Assembly (NCBI RefSeq): GCF_932526225.1
Contig: NC_064042.1
Span: 15,573,040-15,637,039 of the forward strand
Length of the DNA stretch: 64,000 bases
From: Nematostella vectensis
Taxonomy: Eukaryota; Cnidaria; Anthozoa; Actiniaria; Edwardsiidae
Direction of reading: 5' to 3'
Shown here: positions 20,181-30,325 of the stretch, piece after piece
How positions within the stretch are numbered: position 1 is the first letter of the stretch
Layout of the letters: each line of letters begins with the position of its first letter
Translations under genes and position numbers: made by a program
The notes under the pieces: generated by a model
Database searches by the model: none
The model's input: only the letters and a program-made list of their open reading frames with translations
Told to the model about the DNA's origin: nothing

Positions 20181-20981
20181 TTACCAACGACCGTAAAGAG
20201 CCTGTAACGCCGGTCGGGGTCTACCATCTCGAGCACCAGCGGAAGCACTGCGTTCGCCCGCAGAGACTCTCGCTCGTGCGAGACCCACCCACCACACAGG
20301 CCCCCGCATAACCGGCTTTAGAGCAATGACACCTTTTCCACCAAGATCTCGTATCTCCTGGTAAACACCGGCGCTTATGTCTTGGCCCCGAAGAGTGGCA
20401 TCCACGCTTGGGGACCGAAGATGGGCGCCGCCGACGAAGTGAAAATAGTACTCCTCGGGGTCTAAGCTCTCTGGGCCCTCTTGCCGCCGTCCCGGCAGCA
20501 GAGGGTCGACTTCCTCTGTCCACACTTTCACCGGTACGAGCGGCTGAAGCAGCTTGTGTTTGACATCGTCGGGGATGTCCTCGTCCAGGATGTTCTGGAC
20601 CAGCCCTGCCAGTACGGCGGGCGCCTCTTTGTCAGGCATGCTATCGAGAATCTCCTGGTAAACACCGGCGCTTATGTCTCGGCCCCGAAGAGTGGCATCC
20701 ACGCTTGGAAACCGAAGATGGGCGCCCCCGACGAAGTGAGAATAGTACTCCTCAGGGTCTAAGCTCTCTGGGCCCTCTTGCCGCCGTCCCGGCAGCAAAG
20801 GGTCGACTTCCTCTGTCCACACCTTCGCCGGTATGAGCGGCTTAAGCAGCGTGTGTTTGACATCGTCGGGGATGTCCTCGTCCAGGATGTTCTGGACCAG
20901 CCCTGCCAGTACGGCGGGCGCATCTTTGTCACACATGCTACCGAGAACCTCCTCTATGTAAGCGTCCATGTTTGGGCACAC
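20181..20981 (-). CDS. Unknown protein with internal tandem duplication, 266 aa
   Basis: Two ~99-residue repeats (about residues 1-113 and 114-212) that are nearly identical at DNA level (297-bp period). Each contains LAGLVQNILDEDIPDDVKH, KVWTEEVDPLLPGRRQEGPE and SVDATLRG. After residue ~212 the composition turns Arg/Gly/Ala-rich, while another frame at 20170-20260 looks more protein-like (VLPLVLEMVDPDRRYR), so the C-terminus may have been changed by a frameshift. It sits 15 bp upstream of the polymerase-helicase on the same strand, suggesting co-expression. Acidic, helical, no motif recognised. Confidence 0.5.
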   Translation of the reverse strand: MCPNMDAYIEEVLGSMCDKDAPAVLAGLVQNILDEDIPDDVKHTLLKPLIPAKVWTEEVDPLLPGRRQEGPESLDPEEYYSHFVGGAHLRFPSVDATLRGRDISAGVYQEILDSMPDKEAPAVLAGLVQNILDEDIPDDVKHKLLQPLVPVKVWTEEVDPLLPGRRQEGPESLDPEEYYFHFVGGAHLRSPSVDATLRGQDISAGVYQEIRDLGGKGVIALKPVMRGPVWWVGLARARVSAGERSASAGARDGRPRPALQALYGRW

Positions 20982-21047
20982 CTTGTGCCACCCAGTCTCT
21001 AACTGAGCGTTTGGGTATGCCCTGTGCCACCCAGTCTCTAATTGACC
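20969..21047. repeat. Two 40-bp direct repeats
   Basis: Two copies containing TGTGCCACCCAGTCTCTAA, overlapping the 5' end of the 266-aa gene. Confidence 0.75.
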
Positions 21048-21376
21048 GTACTGCGGGCTGCGGTGTCAGACAGGATGAGTGCGAACCATCCCCGAGCGCG
21101 CCTCTCGATGCCACGCATCCTCTGCCCTTCACGATTCGCTCCGCAGGGGCGGCACAACCGCGTCTCCGACTGAGTCCCTATGCCGCAGACCCTGCACGGC
21201 ACGGGGAGGGGGCTGCCCTTACGGAGCCTTTGGAGGTGCACCTTGCAGTAGGTGTCCATGCACCTCCGGCCGCACGTGTTTGCGTGGCCGACCTTTAGCC
21301 ACCCGCAATAATCTTTTCCGCACTTCATCCTTTTAACGCTCGGTATACCACAGGACAAACGGATGTCTAATTGCAA
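21038..21376 (-). CDS. Cys-rich putative zinc protein, 112 aa
   Basis: Regularly spaced metal-ligand candidates: CGKDYC, CGRRCMDTYCKVH, CRVCG and CRPCG, about nine Cys plus His within residues 19-80, followed by a basic C-terminus. This fits a two-site zinc ribbon or knuckle, possibly nucleic-acid binding. It is the outermost right gene of element A, reading inward from the TIR, the position taken in element B by PolB. Exact family unknown. Confidence 0.55.
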   Translation of the reverse strand: MQLDIRLSCGIPSVKRMKCGKDYCGWLKVGHANTCGRRCMDTYCKVHLQRLRKGSPLPVPCRVCGIGTQSETRLCRPCGANREGQRMRGIERRARGWFALILSDTAARSTVN

Positions 21377-21837
21377 GTCCTTGGGGGTTCGAACTGCATC
21401 ATTGGAAAAATATAGCCATGAGACTTCATAACAGCTTCATTTATTAGGGTGCGAGTCACAAAGTCCTTAAAAACGTATGTCATGAAGTACCAGGCTCAAT
21501 TATCCAAGATGACGGCTCGACTCAAACACGGAGTTAGACCTAAAGTGCTTGGCTGGAAACTTTCAGTAAGAGCCGAGGGGAAAGAAGAGGACGCCTTCGT
21601 AGATGGAGTTTTAAAGGGTTCGACCGCCTATATGAAACCGTATTTCGGAAACAGGAGGCTTCTGTGGCAGCCACAAAATCGTAGACCTCTGGCCGGCGAT
21701 CGAGCGTTCGATAAAAAGAACACACGACGGTATTCATCGCCCTATCATCGCTGCTTTAGCGGAGAAATCCCGAGAGAAGTTCGAAGTCATAAAAACAAGC
21801 ACGATCAAACTGAGGATTGGGGGCACCACGTGAGTAA
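21377..21837. other. AT-richer stretch inside right end of element A
   Basis: A 133-codon open frame (21449-21850, plus) exists, but it runs into the TIR, has no recognisable family and no homologue in element B. I do not call it a gene. Confidence 0.4.
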
Positions 21838-22249
21838 AACTCAGGTTTAAACGCCACGCCAGCGGCTTTGAAAAACGGTTATTCCGCGCTCCGTAGGTTT
21901 TGCGTAGATTTATCCATGCGCTTTTTCGCCCCGACCTTATGTACGCGGAACGGCCCCGGCCTACATTAGCAATTGCCAAAAGCTTATGTACGTGAAATCG
22001 ATTTGGCCTACATTAGCAATTGCCAAAAGCTTATGTACGTGAAATCGATTTGGCCTACATTAGCTTTTGCCTATTGTTTATGTACGTGAAGCATTATCTG
22101 CCTGATATATAGAGACGGGGCTGGGAGGCTCGGAGGGGCGATTCGCGCCTCCCAGGCCTAAGACGGGAGACGGAGCTGGGAGGCCCGGAGGGGCGATTCG
22201 CGCCTCCCACCAGTTTCTCTGAAACCACCTGGTCCCCCCCGGGCCACTG
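21838..22249. repeat. Element A right terminal inverted repeat
   Basis: Reverse complement of 1667-2023, with the GC-rich CGCGCCTCCCA block duplicated (about 22113-22160 and 22165-22210). Contains about three 47-bp tandem units with CTTATGTACGTGAAATCG. Confidence 0.85.
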
Positions 22250-22349
22250 TCAGTTTTCAGCTCATCAGGAATTCCTTGTCTGACGAATATAGCCTTGGGA
22301 TAATGACGGTTTGAGTCGACATCAATCTAAGCTTATCTTATCTAATCTA

Positions 22350-22740
22350 ATCTTATGATACCCTCTTCTGAGAACCGCCTGTACTTCTCGATGACGATTA
22401 AAAGATAGTCTCCAGAGGTATGCGGTCCAAGAAAGTCCATTTCCAGCTTCTTACAGGGCGCACTTGGGAGTAGCGTCGTTCTATTCGCGATGGAGTACTT
22501 GGGAGTAGCGTCGCTCTATTCGCGATGGAGTACTTTGGGGCACCGTTTGGGACGCCATAGAGTTGTCAATATTGTCCTTAATCAACTGTCGATCCCCCAA
22601 AAGACATACTTTTCCCCGTATAGTGCTTTGTCTTTACTTTTCCTTGATGTGACACGTATGTCAGTCTTACGACCTGGTTCCTGTAAGAAGCTGGCAATGG
22701 ACTTTCTTGGAAAATACCCCTCTGGGGCCGGTTCCTGAAA
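22350..22740. pseudogene. Two inverted fragments of a Ty3/gypsy integrase
   Basis: On the minus strand (22350-22460) a frame reads CKKLEMDFLGPHTSGDYLLI, the conserved start of the gypsy integrase core. On the plus strand (22670-22738) a second, shorter copy reads CKKLAMDFLGKYPSG and then stops. The two lie head to head about 220 bp apart. Both are too short to be functional and are probably debris of the element annotated to the right. Confidence 0.65.
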
Positions 22741-23279
22741 ATTCAGATAAATTTCTCTATGTTGTTTGCAATCGCCTCCATTTAGTCCCCAAATTTGTTT
22801 TTAACTGGTTTAAAAAGGGCTTGTTCGACTTGCATGCAATTTCAGTCTCCCATTAACTCCAAATTTAAATTAAGACCCTTTTTTCACATATTGGACGACG
22901 CTCAATGTCTTGGGATTAATTAAGACTTTTTTTTTTCAAGAAAACGTACGAAAAACGCCGATTATTGTGCCTCACAGAACAACAACGCTGTGAACTAGCA
23001 ACTCGTCACTCACTCTCTTGTCGTTTTCTGTACTTCTCGAGTGGCTTGCGGTCAGCCACGATCGCAAACTCTGAGCCGTATAGGTATACTAGAAATGTTC
23101 GGCGGCCAACACGACGCCAATATCTCTCTCTCTCTCTCTCTCTGGCTTGCGTATCTGGATAAGCAGTGAGCAAAGTCGTTTAAACACCCCCCTCTCGGCT
23201 GCCAGAAAGCCAAATGTAACAAAAAAAAATACCCCCTCCCCCATTGTCACCGCAGCAGCCCTCCCCCCCTTCAGCGAAA
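22741..23279. other. Non-coding; (CT)n microsatellite
   Basis: No gene visible. Contains a (CT)9-like run at about 23125-23143 and A/C homopolymers. Confidence 0.5.
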
Positions 23280-25745
23280 AAATAGATCCGCCCCTGCAGG
23301 TCCTGGTGGACTTGCGTCAAGGATGACCTCGGTCCCCTCAGGATTGAAATACGATATTTCGCTGCTTCTAGTAAGATTATCCATGAGGTTATCGAACGCT
23401 TTCTGCTGTTCCTTAGACCGTTTCCTTGTTGACAAGTTGTCGTAACGGTGCTGTTATGGTAGCATATCCTGGTATGTAGCGCTATAAACACCAAAATCTG
23501 GTAATCGACTCTGCCAAATTTTCTTCAGGGCGATACATATTGAGGCTTTCTAGCAGCGATACTCGACTTCACTAACACTTTCTAGTTTGCCTATGTCAGT
23601 GATAGCTTCTATCTTTTCAGGGTCGGCTAGTATCCCCTCGCTGCTGCAGATGTGTCCATAGAACTTCAATTCCTGCTGTCTTTGTTCAGACGGACGCCAT
23701 GCTGTTGGTGTCAAAACACTGTGTAGATTCTCTTCATGCTGTCCTTGTTCAGACGGACGCCAACCTGTTGGTGTCAAAACACTGTGTAGATTCACTTCCT
23801 GCTGTCCTTGTTCAGAAGTGCTGTTGGTGTCAAAACACTGTGTAGATTCACTTCCTGTTGTCCTTGTTCAGACATGCTGTTGGTGTCAAAACACTGAGTA
23901 GATTTTCTTCCTGCTGTCCTTGTTCAGACATGCTGTTGGTGTCAAAACACTGTGTAGATTCACTTCCTGTTGTCCTTGTTCAGACGGACGCCATGCTGTT
24001 GGTGTCAAAACACTGTGTAGATTCACTTCCTGCTGTCATTGTTCAGACATGCTGTTGGTGTCAAAACACTGTGTAGATTCACTTCCTGTTGTCCTTGTTC
24101 AGACATGCTGTTGGTGTCAAAACACTGTGTAGATTCACTTCCTGCTGTCATTGTTCAGACATGCTGTTGGTGTCAAAACACTGTGTAGATTCACTTCCTG
24201 TTGTCCTTGTTCAGACATGCTGTTGGTGTCAAAACACTGTGTAGATTCACTTCCTGTTGTCCTTGTTCAGACATGCTGTTGGTGTCAAAACACTGTGTAG
24301 ATTGACTTCCTGTTGTCCTTGTTCAGACATGCTGTTGGTGTCAAAACACTGAGTAGATTGACTTCCTGTTGTCCTTGTTCAGACATGCTGTTGGTGTCAA
24401 AACACTGTGTAGATTGACTTCCTGTTGTCCTTGTTCAGACATGCTGTTGGTGTCAAAACACTGTGTAGATTCATTTCCTGTTGTCCTTGTTCAGACATGC
24501 TGTTGGTGTCAAAACACTGTGTAGATTCACTTCCTGTTGTCCTTGTTCAGACATGCTGTTGGTGTCAAAACACTGTGTAGATTCACTTCCTGTTGTCCTT
24601 GTTCAGACATGCTGTTGGTGTCAAAACACTGTGTAGATTCACTTCCTGTTGTCCTTGTTCAGACATGCTGTTGGTGTCAAAACACTGTGTAGATTCACTT
24701 CCTGTTGTCCTTGTTCAGACATGCTGTTGGTGTCAAAACACTGTGTAGATTCACTTCCTGTTGTCCTTGTTCAGACATGCTGTTGGTGTCAAAACACTGT
24801 GTAGATTCACTTCCTGTTGTCCTTGTTCAGACATGCTGTTGGTGTCAAAACACTGTGTAGATTCACTTCCTGTTGTCCTTGTTCAGACATGCTGTTGGTG
24901 TCAAAACACTGTGTAGATTCACTTCCTGTTGTCCTTGTTCAGACATGCTGTTGGTGTCAAAACACTGTGTAGATTCACTTCCTGTTGTCCTTGTTCAGAC
25001 ATGCTGTTGGTGTCAAAACACTGTGTAGATTCACTTCCTGTTGTCCTTGTTCAGACATGCTGTTGGTGTCAAAACACTGTGTAGATTCACTTCCTGTTGT
25101 CCTTGTTCAGACATGCTGTTGGTGTCAAAACACTGTGTAGATTCACTTCCTGTTGTCCTTGTTCAGACATGCTGTTGGTGTCAAAACACTGTGTAGATTC
25201 ACTTCCTGTTGTCCTTGTTCAGACATGCTGTTGGTGTCAAAACACTGTGTAGATTCACTTCCTGTTGTCCTTGTTCAGACATGCTGTTGGTGTCAAAACA
25301 CTGTGTAGATTCACTTCCTGTTGTCCTTGTTCAGACATGCTGTTGGTGTCAAAACACTGTGTAGATTCACTTCCTGCTGTCCTTGTTCAGACATGCTGTT
25401 GGTGTCAAAACACTGAGTAGATTGACTTCCTGTTGTCCTTGTTCAGACATGCTGTTGGTGTCAAAACACTGTGTCTTCGTGCTCCTGCTTAGTCTCCGAA
25501 AACGATGACGTCATCAGTTTTTTCATCCTCGGGGGCCTGAAAGTATTTCCTCGAGTGCATTCTGGAAGAGCTCTAATGCGGCGTCTATTCCAAAACGTTT
25601 ATAACTGCTCGGTCCAACAGGGGTGCTGAAAGTGGCGATGAGTTGACTCTCTGGTGCCCGCTCGAGTTGGTGATACCCAGACGACAAATCAAGCGTGCCA
25701 AAGAGATCACACAGCTTTCAAATCCTCCCAAATAGTACATAACAG
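23280..25745 (-). pseudogene. Ty3/gypsy reverse transcriptase/RNase H remnant split by minisatellite
   Basis: Reading leftward on the minus strand, 25740-25490 encodes RT palm pieces: LDLSSGYHQLERAPESQLIA, a FGIDAALELFQNALEEIL block and DDVIVFGD (the YxDD-type active site region). A 1.8 kb tandem array follows, and the reading resumes at about 23690 with ELKFYGHICSSEGILADPEK. A further fragment at 23435-23280 reads QQKAFDNLMDNL and ISYFNPEGTEVILDASP, the RT connection/RNase H start. Stops and frame changes occur throughout. No LTRs were identified. Confidence 0.75.
23690..25475. repeat. 56-bp minisatellite derived from RT coding sequence
   Basis: About 31-32 units containing GCTGTTGGTGTCAAAACACT and CTTCCTGTTGTCCTTGTTC. 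Most units are 56 bp. A few at the left edge carry an extra GGACGCC and are 63 bp (21 codons). On the minus strand the last unit runs in frame into the RT block ELKFYGH. Confidence 0.9.
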
Positions 25746-26189
25746 CTGCTGGACTTACTGAAAGAGTTCATGATCAATTCACAATAATTAAAACGCAAAC
25801 AGGAATACGGCGTCCCACAACAAATCCATCACTCCTACTATATACAAAGCCCACACACTGTATACCCAGGGGGGGGGGGGTGCACAGGATGCGTCTCAAG
25901 ATACAAAAAGGTTCACGATTGAGGATACGGAACAAAACAAAAGCTTCTGTAAAACACTTTTGCTCCAGAAATCTATATTGCTGTGAAAAAGGGCCACACT
26001 TTTCAGGAGTCTAGAATCGAAATCCTCACTCCAACCCCCCCCCTTCCCTAAGGAAGTTTTATAAGCCCACCCAAATGCCAGTATAGAATGTCAGTTTCTA
26101 GTTTTTAATATATGCCCACGAGGCACCATTTTCGGTCGTCTTGACAGAACAACTGATTGTTTTAGGTTTACCCAGTATTGCGAGTGCCA
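25746..26189. other. Non-coding flank with G- and C-runs
   Basis: No coding signal; contains a G10 run (about 25870) and a C-rich tract (about 26034). Confidence 0.45.
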
Positions 26190-26475
26190 TCTGGGTCCCA
26201 TAAAATTGATCTATCACGCATGCGTGCCTTCCGAGTTCTATACAATTGATCTATTACGCGTGCGCGCCATCTGGGTTCTATACAACTGATCTATGACGCG
26301 TTGGCGTCATCCGGGTTCTAAACAACTGATCTATTACGCGTGCGCGCCATCTGGGTTCTATACAATTGATCTATTACGCATGCGTGCCATATGAGTTCTA
26401 TACAATTGATCTATTACGCGTTTATCATCCTGGTTCTATACAACTGATTTATTACACGTAGGCGTCGTTCGGGTT
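26190..26475. repeat. Degenerate ~43-bp minisatellite
   Basis: About seven diverged copies containing GGTTCTATACAATTGATCTA followed by TTACGCGTGCG. It ends just before the last exon of the receptor gene. Confidence 0.8.
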
Positions 26476-26489
26476 TGTTTCATCGTCCG

Positions 26490-29400
26490 TTATGCATGCA
26501 CGTCGTCTGGATTTTGTATTGTGTCATACAAGCTGTCCTGCTTGTTCTTTGTCATCATTTGAGGGACATTGTAGTATTCTCTTATCTCGGGAATCTGGAT
26601 ATCAGCGTATGGGGTAGGCGATGAACAATGCTCTTGTGGGGAGGATGGCTGGTCGTCATGATCCAGATCTACGCTGTGTGCGGAACAACAAACATGATTA
26701 TATTTTATACAGTGACATATGTCAACGGAAGTAATTACCCGCTGTGGCCAAACAAACAAAAACGATTATGCACTGCGGGGAGGGGGCGGGGGCAGATGAC
26801 CCTGATACAGGGTCCTGTGAAAAAGGCACCCTGTGTGTACAGCGTGTGAGGAGGGAAGGCGGAAAACAATAACAGCTCACCTTTTTCTTTTTCTTCGTCT
26901 TGTCCACTTGCGCATACGTGTGAGAGCCAGGAGTGGACTGTACGCTGGCCAAACTGTCTGCAGATGCATATATTGAGTCTTTTGAAGTGGTGATCTCCGG
27001 ATTATGGTCAGCGGATGCATACGGGTTGACGTCATCATTCACTCCATTGTCGATAGCGCTGTACAATCCAATCGCCGTCTCGCTGTTGACGCTTGTTGAA
27101 GTCGTGTTCCACGTGTCATTTGTAGTTTCGTAAGTGTGAGACGGCAATAACGTTGGTGTTTCAGCGGCTTCGTGCGCATGCTCTCTAGTGGCGTTACCGC
27201 TGACCAAAGCTTCGCACTCGTCGCTGTTGTAGTGGACTTTGACTTCCTTTGCTGGCTTGTTTTTGCTGAGTATAATCAGGGGCTCATAAGTAGGGGCAAT
27301 CAACTTCCCCATGTTCTGTAACTATATAGGCGTTCCCTAGGATCAGGCTATTTTTAGACGTGCGGATGAGCCAATCAGATTCAACCTTTGCGTTGACGTT
27401 TTGGCTGAGCTCAACTGCACGCGCAGTCTCAGACAAAAAGCTATGTTCTCTCTTCGGTACTTTGACTTTTTGTTGCTCTCTTCTTTAATATGAATCCAAC
27501 CCTACCTATGACTTTGAATTCTAGCTTGCAATTCTTTTGGTAAACAAACAAAACCGACGGATGATAGATAAAAATATATTCTTCCTAACTGCAATTTGCG
27601 CGTGCAGCCTCACGTCGCGACCAACGTCAAAGTAGCTGATTGGCTCGTTCGTGCGCGCGAGTCTAAAAATAGCCTGATCCTAGGAAACGCTGTGACATTG
27701 CCCCTACTTATGAGCCCCTGGTATAATAGAAAGAAGCGGTTTGAATAAAGTATGTCGCAGGCACCCGAAACACTACTGGCTGACCCGAAAAGACGCAAAG
27801 GATCATGGGAAGCGATTGCAGTTACTTGGTAAAAGGATAGATTTCCATAATGGCGTCGTCTTCTTTTGTCAGCTAGACGCCACTTTGAAAATTCCCAAGA
27901 TAAGCCTGGGAAAGAGGTTTAGAGAAAAAAGGTGCCAACCCAAATACAAAGCGGTCATCTCGTAAGATAAGAAGATAAAAAAGGTAATATCTTTAATTTG
28001 ATTATATCTCTAGAGTTTCTCTGGCATGCCCGTAAGAAGTTAAGCTTATTGTGTACTTTTACCTTTCAACATCCTTTCTTGCTTGCTCTGAAAAGTGACA
28101 AAATGTGAACAAATAATAAGAACATGCTAACAGGCACAAATCCTGAATCTTCCAATAAGAAATGGCCTATTTTCGGCAGCCAAGGGGGGGAGGGGTGTAC
28201 GCACACCCTGAAGAAGGCCACAGGTAGCCCAGGCAATGGCTACCTGGAAAGAAGACAAGTTAAAAAGCCTTCAAATAGACCTACTTCACTATGGGTTCTA
28301 AGTGTTTCAAATGTTAATTGTATACCCATATTACCACATGGAGGGGATTTTTTTAGAGCCCCCTTAAACGAAATTTCCAGTAGCTGAAATTAGCCAAAAT
28401 ACAGTGTTTGGGAAAATAGGGTAAAAAACACCTAGAGACCAGTCCTGAGGGTCCTGGCTTGGCCTGGCTTGTTTACTAACTCTTTCATGGATTGGTATTC
28501 ACACACCTTTTTTTCTCCACAGACATAAGAACAATCCCAGTACAATGGCCAGTACTAGTATTGCTCCAACAACTGATCCAACTATCATCAGCAAAGGAGG
28601 AGGCTGTTTATCATGCCTTGTGCTAACAGTGCTGCCCGCAGATGGCGGAGACACTGTTGTGATAGTGATGACATTCTCTTCTGGTTGTTGTGATAATTAA
28701 AGTCATGATTAGGCAACATAAATAATAGGAATATGAACCTTTAGGAATATATATTTTTTAAACCTTGTTCAGAAGTTAGTTGGCAGGTATGATATGAGGG
28801 GCATTGGTCCTACTGCAGGGTTTCTTTTTTTGGAAATTCTGTATCATGCTAAGTTTTTAATCTCTCAAGATAATATTCTTGTAGCAGAGTAAATATATGT
28901 CAATAGGGGGCGTTGTTGCTTAATTTCCAAGAGGTCGTGCATTCCACAATGGAATGCTTCAAACAAAAAAGGAGTTTTTCACACAAGTCATTATACTAGT
29001 CACCTATAAGAGAGCCACTTGTTGCCTGACATACCTGGAAGGACTTGGCTTTGAACTTGACCTTGCCATGCTGTTTTTCCAGCAATATTACTGGCCTCAC
29101 ATGTGTAGTTACCATACTGATATCTGGTTGTTATAGTGATGGTTACTCTGGTTACTAAGGATGAGTCCATTCTTTCTCCAAGTCACTTTTGGAGCAGGTG
29201 TTCCTGATGCAGTGCAATCCAAACGGATGGATTCACCTTCTTTTAATTTAATAATTTTGTCTGGAGGGGATTTGTTCAGCTTTGGTGCAACTACAAGAAC
29301 AAAATAAAAAAACAAATGTGCATACATGCATAAATGAGTTAATCTGAAGACACTTCACTGAACAAGGCTGAGACTATCTAGATTTCCCTAATTTTTTATG

Positions 29401-30325
29401 AAGTTCAAGAAGCATAAGAAACAATAATACTGTTTTTATCTTTTACCATGGTATATAAAAGATCCAAAAAGGACCACTGGTGTCTTCCTGTTCCCTGGCC
29501 CTGAACACTCTCACCAGCTACCTTGACGGCCACCAAACTTTCTTGAATGTTTTTTCCATCATGTGTCAACAGCTTGCTAGTGTATGTCACTGCATCAGCA
29601 GGCTTAAAGGACGATATCACCATTGTATTGTTCTCCAGTAGTGTGACCCTGCCTTTGTACTGATTGTCTATAGTTTCATTTTGACCACTGAATGGAAATA
29701 TGTTTATCCTGCCACTGGGTATATCTCTGAAGACAAAATATCTTCCTGGAACTCCGAACACGACAGCATAGAGCTCTGGACACCTCGGGTCGCTGCAGTA
29801 GTACTCCCAGTGCAGTCGAAGCTCTTGCCCCAGGACAGCATATGAAGGGTTTGGTGGAGTTTTGGTGTAGTAGAATGTAGACTCTGTAGATTATATAAAA
29901 CAGTTGGTGGTTAAAGTAAAGGCTAGCAAGTGAAACATACCATTTTATTATTTTTATTATTTTATCAAGAATGATAATTGGATTAACTACTGTTAAAATT
30001 TATCAACCATGGAGATGTAAAAATAATAAAAAAATAATAATCCCCAAAAAAATTTTGGTAAAAAGAAGTAAATATATCAATATGCATAGTTCAATGTATT
30101 ATGATTAGATGTATACCTTTTATACTTTTGCAAGGAAATTATAAATCTGTTCGTTATTTTCACAAAATAACCGGAAGCTCTAAACCAAAAGCGTCCAAGC
30201 TAGCTAAAAACACTCTGTATAATACCGAAAGAAATAATAATTATAATTTGTAAAAATCTTACCTGAAGTAGTCACGAATGCGCTGATGGTGATGAACAAT
30301 ACGATCAGTAATAAAGACCGGTGCA
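26490..30325 (-). CDS. Ig-domain receptor gene 2 (six exons) with tyrosine-motif tail
   Basis: Exons (minus): 30263-30325 signal peptide (MHRSLLLIVLFITISAFVT); 29515-29883 V-like Ig domain; 29035-29290 second Ig domain; 28507-28680 Thr/Ser stalk and transmembrane helix (MIVGSVVGAILVLAIVLGLF) with a basic stop-transfer WRKK; 26881-27315 and 26490-26673 cytoplasmic tail. All junctions have GT/AG. The V-like domain has YYCSDPRC, but YTSK where the second canonical Cys (YxC) is expected. The second Ig domain has LDCTASG, a Trp and YGNYTCEAS. Tail tyrosines: TYEPLI, LYSAI, HTYAQV, PYADI, LYDTI, potential SH2-docking or ITAM-like sites. Exon 29035-29290 is 256 bp and needs a one-base frame change near 29160-29175, so this allele is damaged or the base is an error. 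Ligand unknown. Confidence 0.75.
27272..27722. repeat. Imperfect inverted repeat spanning tail exon start
   Basis: Arms about 27272-27390 and 27630-27722 share AGGGGCTCATAAGTAGGGGC, CTAGGATCAGGCTATTTTTA and GAGCCAATCAG in opposite orientation, with a ~240-bp spacer. The left arm includes the first codons of the receptor tail exon. Confidence 0.75.

Larger units (their letters stand above)
1667..22249. mobile_element. Element A: degraded GC-rich Polinton/adintovirus-like provirus
   Basis: About 20.6 kb bounded by inverted repeats (1667-2023 and 21838-22249). It encodes homologues of at least ten element B genes, usually in the same neighbourhood order: 229-aa protein and penton (minus), 437-type protein (plus), coiled-coil/TM protein (minus), then MCP, ATPase and five more (plus), ending with integrase. 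The right third is unrelated to B: polymerase-helicase, a duplicated-repeat protein and a Cys-rich protein, all minus. Coding DNA is visibly GC-richer than the host flanks and the nested transposon. Frameshifts cluster at homopolymers. No convincing target-site duplication was found, so the outer limits are approximate to about 10 bp. The family placement rests on the ATPase, integrase, capsid-like proteins and TIR architecture. Confidence 0.85.

Noticed and set aside
21449..21850. 133-codon plus-strand frame near the right end of element A
   Set aside because: Runs into the TIR, has no homologue in element B and no recognisable motif.
23690..25475. Possible CRISPR array
   Set aside because: Units are contiguous without unique spacers, and the DNA is eukaryotic; it is a minisatellite. 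The same applies to the 29-, 42- and 43-bp arrays.
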